DNA from: a virus
Virus record (IMG/VR): IMGVR_UViG_3300007363_000020
Location: 1-34,314 of that record
Strand: one strand, 5' to 3'
Length of the DNA stretch: 34,314 nucleotides
The notes beneath the pieces were generated by a model. That model had not been told where the DNA came from and did not search any database. It saw only the letters and a list, made by a program, of their open reading frames with translations. Shown one piece after another: positions 29,222 through 34,314 of the stretch; position 1 is the first letter of the stretch, and the number at the start of each line of letters is the position of its first letter. Both the position numbers and the translations under genes were made by a program.

Positions 29222-30244
29222 CTAAGAGAGGCTATTTACGCCTTGTTGTAAAATTCCCAATACGGTCTTAGGCTCAGGTTCCTCGGCAGAAGAAATCTTT
29301 GAAGCGGGAGCTTTCGGAGTTTTTTTGCTTAGGTTGTTAGCTGACTGCAAAACCTGACGGGCTACGGATGCTTTCGTCTTTCCTTGTTTAGCCTGTGCCA
29401 AGTCATAAGCCTCGTCGAGCGTCATTTTTGGCTTACCGTCTTTGCCCAATATGGACATTAGATCAGCCATGATCTCGAAATCGTCCTGGGTAATTTTGAC
29501 GCCGGATTTCTCCTTTGCCGTTACCCAAGTGTCAACCTCAGCCTCTGCCTTTTGAGCGACTTCCGCTTGTTGGCGCTCTAAAGCCGCTTTCTTTTCCGCT
29601 TCTGACTGACCGCGAAATTGCTGAAGTTCCTGCTTCAGTTTCGCAATCTCGTTTTGAAGTGGTAAGAGTTCCGGCGCTGACTGATTTTGACCGCCCTGAC
29701 TTAGTGCAGCTAAAGGACCGACTGGAGCCTGGCCCTTAGCCAATAGATTTACGTCATTAACAAACTGCAAAATGGAATCCTGAACGGCAGAATCACCGCC
29801 CTGAAAAACGGTCCATAGATTGCGAAATGCCTCCATAGACCCTTGATCCGGCTTGCCTTTGCCCCAGAATTCCTCGTCCGCTTTTTGTCTCGCCTCAAAT
29901 TCTTTCCTTGCCTCAGAAATTTCCTGAGTCTTTCTGGTGTAGTCCGATTGCCGAAGCCAACCTTCTTTTAAAACTGGATTACGCTCAAGAAACTCAATGA
30001 ACTCATCCTCGCTTTTTATGGGAAGTTTGGTTTTCGGATCGATCAACAGCTCTAAAAATGGAGGCTCATCAGCTTCTTGAGTTTGTTCCACTTTCTGAGT
30101 TTGCCCAGCTTCAGGACTATCTTCAGGGGTAGCCTGACTCCCCTTGAGTGCATTACCCAAAATGTCAGAAATGCTCTCGACGGATGCCTCCGGCTGCGAG
30201 CTTGTTTCTTCCACTTCGATTTCCGCTTGCTCGGTTCCTTGCAT
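29222..30244 (-). CDS. scaffolding protein
   Basis: The 340-aa protein just upstream of the capsid gene is highly charged, with an acidic, Gln/Ser/Pro-rich N-terminus and a long coiled coil (residues 185-240: Q-N-E-I-A-K-L-K-Q-E-L-Q-Q-F). A conserved L-R-Q-S-D-Y-T-R-K-T-Q segment (about 97-107) is common in podophage scaffolds, and the C-terminal end is basic/helical (capsid-binding). It guides prohead assembly and leaves before packaging. Confidence 0.85.
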   Translation of the reverse strand: MQGTEQAEIEVEETSSQPEASVESISDILGNALKGSQATPEDSPEAGQTQKVEQTQEADEPPFLELLIDPKTKLPIKSEDEFIEFLERNPVLKEGWLRQSDYTRKTQEISEARKEFEARQKADEEFWGKGKPDQGSMEAFRNLWTVFQGGDSAVQDSILQFVNDVNLLAKGQAPVGPLAALSQGGQNQSAPELLPLQNEIAKLKQELQQFRGQSEAEKKAALERQQAEVAQKAEAEVDTWVTAKEKSGVKITQDDFEIMADLMSILGKDGKPKMTLDEAYDLAQAKQGKTKASVARQVLQSANNLSKKTPKAPASKISSAEEPEPKTVLGILQQGVNSLS

Positions 30245-30294
30245 TGTGTTTCCCTTCTGTTTGGAGTTCCCTCGCGGGATTATTCCGTTGTGTT

Positions 30295-30342
30295 AAAACA
30301 AAAAAGGCGCATCCGCATAACCGAAGCTATGCAAATGCGCCT
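30295..30342 (-). terminator. strong intrinsic terminator between packaging and capsid genes
   Basis: AGGCGCAT/ATGCGCCT (outer stem, 8 bp) and a TGCATA/TATGC inner stem close a C(UUCG)G tetraloop, followed by TTTTTGTTTT on the minus strand. It sits 50 bp upstream of the scaffold start, so scaffold and capsid genes must have their own promoter or depend on read-through. Confidence 0.88.
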
Positions 30343-30388
30343 GATTGGGGCTTTCGCCCGAATGAAGCCAGTACTGCTTATTTTTTCA

Positions 30389-30490
30389 TTACACTTTTGT
30401 AAGTGTCTCGATCACCCTTTTCTCAAATCCCGGAAACAATTTCTCAAACGTCCTTATCAGCCCAAGAACGTGCGTCAACGCTTCTCGCAA
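30389..30490 (-). CDS. possible 33-aa peptide with TTG start
   Basis: Begins with TTG overlapping the stop of the 51-aa gene (TAATTG) after a GGGG; helical and charged. Weak case; it could be part of the leader before the terminator. Confidence 0.3.
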   Translation of the reverse strand: MREALTHVLGLIRTFEKLFPGFEKRVIETLTKV

Positions 30491-30646
30491 TTAGAATTTC
30501 CCCATATCTTCCATTTCCTCTTGCGCTTTAGTCTCAGCGTGACCTTTGGGGAGATTCTTCACGCGTTTAGGAAATTTAGGATTCGCTTTATAGGCGTCTT
30601 TTGACTTCTGTTTCGCCTTGTTACTCAGCGCTTTGTGAATGCTCAT
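30491..30646 (-). CDS. 51-aa basic protein
   Basis: Lys-rich, with K-A-L-S-N-K-A-K-Q-K-S-K and G-H-A-E-T-K; GAGGGAAAA upstream. It overlaps the 69-aa gene by 26 bp. Function unknown; such small basic proteins often occur next to scaffold genes. Confidence 0.5.
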   Translation of the reverse strand: MSIHKALSNKAKQKSKDAYKANPKFPKRVKNLPKGHAETKAQEEMEDMGKF

Positions 30647-30830
30647 TTTTCCCTCTTTTTTTAGGCTTTGCTTCGGTTTCAGTCTTTACGGATTCGATTT
30701 TTTCAGGGATGAACTTATTTTCTCTATCATCCCAAAGCTTCAACACAATCGTCCGCAAGGCTTTTAAATCGAGATGGTACGGATCAAATGGCCTGGATCT
30801 TAAAATCTCTAAAGCTTCCTGCTCTGTCAT
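30621..30830 (-). CDS. 69-aa unknown protein
   Basis: Acidic N-terminal half (T-E-Q-E-A-L-E-I-L-R-S-R-P-F-D-P-Y-H-L-D) and a basic tail (K-P-K-K-R-G-K-N). It starts within the stop of the 102-aa gene (ATGA). Position between portal and scaffold suggests a head-assembly accessory; no family recognised. Confidence 0.55.
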   Translation of the reverse strand: MTEQEALEILRSRPFDPYHLDLKALRTIVLKLWDDRENKFIPEKIESVKTETEAKPKKRGKNEHSQSAE

Positions 30831-31135
30831 CTTATTTTCCCCGCTTTTAGTCGTTTTAGGCCGTCAACGATGATCGGCTCAAAGTTCTGTTTCTCTTGTT
30901 TAAAAACACTCTCAATCGGCTCATTACCAATGCACGCAAGCCCCTTCTTCTTTGCCCACTTCTCGCCCTCGTGATAGGTGTTAAACTCACGCATCAGGGT
31001 TTTGTTAAATCTCTTTCGCTCGGCGTATCCGTTCTGATAACCATAAATTTTCACGTTACAGCTGCGGCAGGCTCCCGTGGCCTTGCCCTCTTTTACCGTG
31101 ATATTTCCATGTTCGCAAATCTGCGTCAAAAGCAT
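30827..31135 (-). CDS. 102-aa unknown zinc-type protein near portal
   Basis: C-E-H and C-R-S-C-N near residues 7-26 form a possible zinc site, followed by a basic helical part. It starts where the portal gene ends. It could be a head-assembly or maturation accessory; no match to a known family. Confidence 0.55.
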   Translation of the reverse strand: MLLTQICEHGNITVKEGKATGACRSCNVKIYGYQNGYAERKRFNKTLMREFNTYHEGEKWAKKKGLACIGNEPIESVFKQEKQNFEPIIVDGLKRLKAGKIR

Positions 31136-33243
31136 TACTGCTGTGCCGAGGCCATAAGCCCCGCCCCCTGATGAATTGGTGACTTTGCCGGGCTTTTCAT
31201 TGGCTTGCCCGACTTCTTAGCTTCAACTCTCGCCTGTAATTCTTCGAGCATCCCGATCAGCGGGCTTCCTTGCCCTGAGATTCCAGGCGCCGTCTGCTCA
31301 AATGTTGCCATCAGCTTGTCATCGCTGAAAATTTGAGCCAAACGATTAAGGGATTTCTCATCATCTCCTAGTTCATTTGGGTTCATCGGCACGCCGTGGA
31401 CCGCGTAATCAGTTACCTGCTGATCGATCTCGCGGATCGGCACCGGGATAGTCAAGTCTGAGGTGTTCCGCATGTCCAAGTTCTGAGTGTAAAGCTGTAA
31501 AACCTTCTGGCCGTTCAGCATCTGCCCGGTCTGCTTCAAAATCGGAGGAAGGATAGTTGCCATATCCCCGACAATCTCACGCACCTGCTGACGCTTTAAA
31601 GCCTTATTCGGAGGAAGAAAGCTTGTCACGTCAATGTCAGCCTTAAACTTCCCCTGTAGGCTGTCAGCCGTCACACCTGGACGAGAAATCTTCTCCCCAG
31701 TGAACTTGTCAACAATCGTCAAGTCTTTTGGCTTCTGCATGTTCCTCTGCCGAAGCTTCGCCCAATCGTAGAAAATGTCCTTCAGGAAGTCTTTGAATTT
31801 ATCAATGTAATCCCCATTTTCTGTTGAGTCTGTCTGCTGAATGTTCTCGGATTCCGTGGCCGTTTTCTTTTGGTTTATGATTGACGGTTGAGAAAAGGAC
31901 GGTCTCCGAGAAAGGTTGTCAAATATCTGCCGCGCTAATGCTAGCATCGCCTCGTGATCCTGGCTCAACGGCTGATCTACTATCTGATTGACTACGGTTC
32001 TGACATCGATTCCGGGGGGCAAGTTCTCAACTCCCAAAACCTCAAGATCGCTGTTTCTGATCCACTTCTCAATCTCAGCCTTCTCCATCCCGCTTTGACC
32101 TGTTTTCACAAGGTAGCGAGTGGACGCCTTTTTAATGTGCCGGTTAAGCTTTGAGAAGATATTGTCAATAATCTGTAAGATTGGCTCAAGAATCCACGCC
32201 TCGGACGGAGGTACAAAAGAATCCGCCGCATCGTTAAGCTGTAGAATATGTATCGGGAATCCGCGGTCATCGTAGCCGTGGCCTTTATCCCAATCAGAAT
32301 AGTCCAGGTATTTGCCTTCCAACGCCGGATCATCAGACAGCACCAGGCGCTTTATCGGAGTGTCATCGGACCCGCGAATAAACCCTACATAGACTTTCGC
32401 ATGGAGCATGTCATCTCTGAGTTCATTCTTTTCTTTCTCATTGTCTCTAAGTTCAGCATCGATAAGGCTTTTATAGCTTGCCCCTTTGATCTGCTTCACC
32501 AGCTCCTGGTCAAGCGTGGGGTCATTCTTCAGAGTCTCAAGGGATACAATGTCACAGTAGCCTAGATACGGCGCCTGTTTATGATTCCAAAACGTAATGT
32601 ACGTTGGCCGAATGATATTCTCCGGCCTGATCTTTGTGATCATCACTTGATCCGTAATGACCTGCGGGATCATCATCGGCTGACCGCTGTCATCCATCAC
32701 CGGCTGACCGTTCTCATCGGTGAGAGGTTCCCCTGTAGGCTTCTGCTGATAGTCATAATCGATATAGATGGCCGCCATTGACGAAAGATTCTCATCGACA
32801 AGCGATGACCTGAAAATGTTCTTTAACTCGCTCTCACGGTCACTTATGTCATCATTCACCACCTGCTGAAGGTTCTCAACCCCCGCCACTTCCTGCGGGT
32901 CCTTGTCGTTTCTGGCCGTAAGGTCAATCTCAGGATTGCGGAAGAATATCGAGGCGATGAATTCTTTCACGTCTTTGTACAGCAGATTGATGTCGTTATG
33001 ATTTACCCGCATCTTTGCAGACGATGAAAGCGAGTGGACGTTTGAATATCCGATCTCCGAATTATACCGGCGCTTCGCCTGGCGATATTTCGGATAAATC
33101 TCCTTGCGATGATAGGACAGCACGAACTTAAACCGTGACAGCCACTTCCTAACCTCATCAGGGCTAAGATCGGGCTTTTTTAACGGCTGTTTATTTTCCT
33201 GATCGTCAATAGCCGAAAGATTGAACGTCTGCGCGTCATCCAT
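31135..33243 (-). CDS. portal protein (podovirus/P22-type length)
   Basis: The 702-aa protein after terL, in the standard place for a portal. Features are K-E-F-I-A-S-I-F-F-R-N-P-E-I-D-L (about residues 92-107), a long helical wing and stem region, R-P-E-N-I-I-R-P (about 211-218), and K-A-S-T-R-Y-L-V-K-T-G-Q. The length is close to that of P22-like portals (about 725 aa). It forms the dodecameric DNA gateway that docks TerL. Its ATG overlaps the terL stop. Confidence 0.85.
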   Translation of the reverse strand: MDDAQTFNLSAIDDQENKQPLKKPDLSPDEVRKWLSRFKFVLSYHRKEIYPKYRQAKRRYNSEIGYSNVHSLSSSAKMRVNHNDINLLYKDVKEFIASIFFRNPEIDLTARNDKDPQEVAGVENLQQVVNDDISDRESELKNIFRSSLVDENLSSMAAIYIDYDYQQKPTGEPLTDENGQPVMDDSGQPMMIPQVITDQVMITKIRPENIIRPTYITFWNHKQAPYLGYCDIVSLETLKNDPTLDQELVKQIKGASYKSLIDAELRDNEKEKNELRDDMLHAKVYVGFIRGSDDTPIKRLVLSDDPALEGKYLDYSDWDKGHGYDDRGFPIHILQLNDAADSFVPPSEAWILEPILQIIDNIFSKLNRHIKKASTRYLVKTGQSGMEKAEIEKWIRNSDLEVLGVENLPPGIDVRTVVNQIVDQPLSQDHEAMLALARQIFDNLSRRPSFSQPSIINQKKTATESENIQQTDSTENGDYIDKFKDFLKDIFYDWAKLRQRNMQKPKDLTIVDKFTGEKISRPGVTADSLQGKFKADIDVTSFLPPNKALKRQQVREIVGDMATILPPILKQTGQMLNGQKVLQLYTQNLDMRNTSDLTIPVPIREIDQQVTDYAVHGVPMNPNELGDDEKSLNRLAQIFSDDKLMATFEQTAPGISGQGSPLIGMLEELQARVEAKKSGKPMKSPAKSPIHQGAGLMASAQQ

Positions 33244-34314
33244 TATTCGTAGATTTCCTCAAGCTGTCTGTTAAATTCCTGTGACTTCTCTTGCTGTTTC
33301 TCAAACCAAGCCTCTGTACCCTCTTTAATCGCTACAGTTTTAACCGCCTTTGACTTTCTGGACATCACGATATACCGCATAGCATCGCAGGCGTGATCGA
33401 AGCTTTTATAGGGCTTTGGCGTTAAAATTCCGCTATTTGTTTCGCGCTCATCAGACCAGTGATACTTCTCAATTTCCTGAATCAGATTGGTGCAGTTTCT
33501 GAAAATCTTCAGCTTGCCGGCTCTAAAATACTCAGCGACTCGGTTAATCCCGGCGTTGACGTCATTCTCAGCAGGCCAGGCGTGGATTCCGTTGTCGGCA
33601 TACTCATCGAACAATCCAAACAACTGCCCGGCTCTCGGAACATTCTTGATCTTGGCCGCGGGATCGATGTACCATGCACCAGGATTCCAGTCTCTAATCG
33701 CCTCGCTTACCTCACTAGCCCTCTTGTTCTGCTCGTAATACTCGCTGACGATATAAATACATCCGTACTCGTCAATCACGGCCTTGAGCGCCGCAGTCGT
33801 GCCTGACATTGCCGTATCAATCGCAGAAACGCTCTCCCACCAGTTCGGGATTTCAAAAGGATCAATAACGCACAGCTTCTCGTCGAACTCCGGCCAAACA
33901 AGGCCAGTAAAATCCTCGAATGAAGCCTCGTATTCCTGACGGAAATAGCGGTCAGTCATCGTGTCCTGAGCCGCCTTTATTTCTGATCTAGGTATAAAAG
34001 GGTTATCCTCAGTTTTAAACTGCCAGGATTCGTAGCCGTCCTCTTTTCTTTGCCCCTTCATCCACAAATCCCAAAAATAGTCTTTCCCTTGAGGCGTGCT
34101 GATAAACACCGCGAATCCCTGATAGTCAGAAAGTGAAGGTCGGAGAATTTCTTCCCATACCCGCTTATTGTTTCTGATCTTTGCCACTTCATCGATGATG
34201 ATTCCTCTCAACCCTCTACCGACTAGCGTTTCTGGATTATCAGCGCCTTTAAGGTGTATCGTTGCACCGTTAAGCAGAGTTATTTTAAGTTCACTCTCGT
34301 TCGGCTTTTTTTTC
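33243..34314 (-). CDS. terL: terminase large subunit, C-terminal part (starts at 310 across the circular junction)
   Basis: This part carries the rest of the packaging ATPase and the headful or cutting nuclease. Numbered in the joined 433-aa protein, Walker B is IIIDE (D118-E119). The coupling motif ISTPQG follows at about 148-153. An RNase H-fold nuclease domain follows with acidic residues near D243 (AIDTAMSG), D294 (YIDPAA) and D387 (HACDAMRY). TerL moves DNA through the portal into the prohead and cuts concatemers. Its stop overlaps the portal start (TAATG), so the two are translationally coupled. The nuclease signature is typical of phage TerL; which end-generating strategy is used cannot be told from the protein alone. 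Confidence 0.95.
   Translation of the reverse strand, partial: KKKPNESELKITLLNGATIHLKGADNPETLVGRGLRGIIIDEVAKIRNNKRVWEEILRPSLSDYQGFAVFISTPQGKDYFWDLWMKGQRKEDGYESWQFKTEDNPFIPRSEIKAAQDTMTDRYFRQEYEASFEDFTGLVWPEFDEKLCVIDPFEIPNWWESVSAIDTAMSGTTAALKAVIDEYGCIYIVSEYYEQNKRASEVSEAIRDWNPGAWYIDPAAKIKNVPRAGQLFGLFDEYADNGIHAWPAENDVNAGINRVAEYFRAGKLKIFRNCTNLIQEIEKYHWSDERETNSGILTPKPYKSFDHACDAMRYIVMSRKSKAVKTVAIKEGTEAWFEKQQEKSQEFNRQLEEIYE
34235..34314. repeat. terminal direct repeat, right copy
   Basis: Exact copy of bases 1-80. It marks the point where the contig closes on itself inside terL. Confidence 0.95.

Noticed and set aside
30077-30604. Long plus-strand frame of 175 codons
   Set aside because: It lies antisense to the scaffold gene, across the terminator and the 51-aa gene; it has no Shine-Dalgarno or recognisable domain. 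Treated as a shadow.
1-34314. CRISPR array, insertion sequences or transposase genes
   Set aside because: No repeat-spacer series, transposase motifs or IS-like terminal inverted repeats were seen.

Overview
The window is one complete, circularly closed genome of a short-tailed (podovirus-type) temperate phage of a Gram-negative (diderm) bacterium, read from a metagenome-style contig. Its first and last 80 bases are identical (1-80 = 34235-34314), so the unit genome is 34,234 bp. The contig was opened inside the large terminase gene: joined across the ends, terL becomes one 433-codon frame with Walker A, Walker B and nuclease motifs. The diderm host is inferred from an O-antigen ligase/polymerase-like protein, an outer-membrane-type lipoprotein, an RlpA-like protein and many Sec signal peptides. 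Podovirus architecture is inferred from a ~700-aa portal, a head-tail adaptor, a gp10-like tail-needle-side protein and three ejection-type proteins, with no tail tube, sheath or tape measure. All genes but three are on the minus strand, so gene order runs from high to low coordinates.

Layout in transcription order (minus strand). (1) Late/packaging block: 1263 to 252, then terL across the junction, portal, and small genes down to 30389, closed by a UUCG-loop terminator at 30295-30342. (2) Capsid/tail block: scaffold, major capsid protein, a secreted-looking decoration protein, adaptor, O-antigen ligase-like membrane protein, tail proteins, three ejection proteins, tail fibre-like proteins including a LamG-like one, then a lysis-like set of small membrane proteins and a lipoprotein (30244 to 12471). 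(3) Lysogeny module: tyrosine integrase (12359-11475), a zinc-ribbon microprotein with a near-consensus promoter, and an attP-like site carrying the 3' end of a tRNA-Gly, bounded by a terminator at 10955-10991. (4) Early block: RlpA-like protein, ERF single-strand annealing protein, YqaJ/lambda-type exonuclease, an SSB-like small protein, NinB-like and winged-helix proteins, a replication initiator-like protein with an internal origin-like site, then about fifteen small, often cysteine-rich, unknown proteins (10882 to 1479).

The early and late blocks meet at 1308-1472. There a near-consensus sigma-70 promoter drives a ~130-nt RNA of three stem-loops plus an intrinsic terminator, just upstream of the late genes. 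This is the layout of the lambda pR'-tR' (6S RNA) late switch, and two of its hairpin loops are complementary and could kiss. The second stand-out is a plus-strand cassette of three 22-37-aa single-membrane-span microproteins (17974-18238) with its own promoter, set inside the minus-strand late operon. The third is that seven proteins among the structural genes begin with Sec signal peptides. No CI-type repressor and no canonical endolysin could be recognised.
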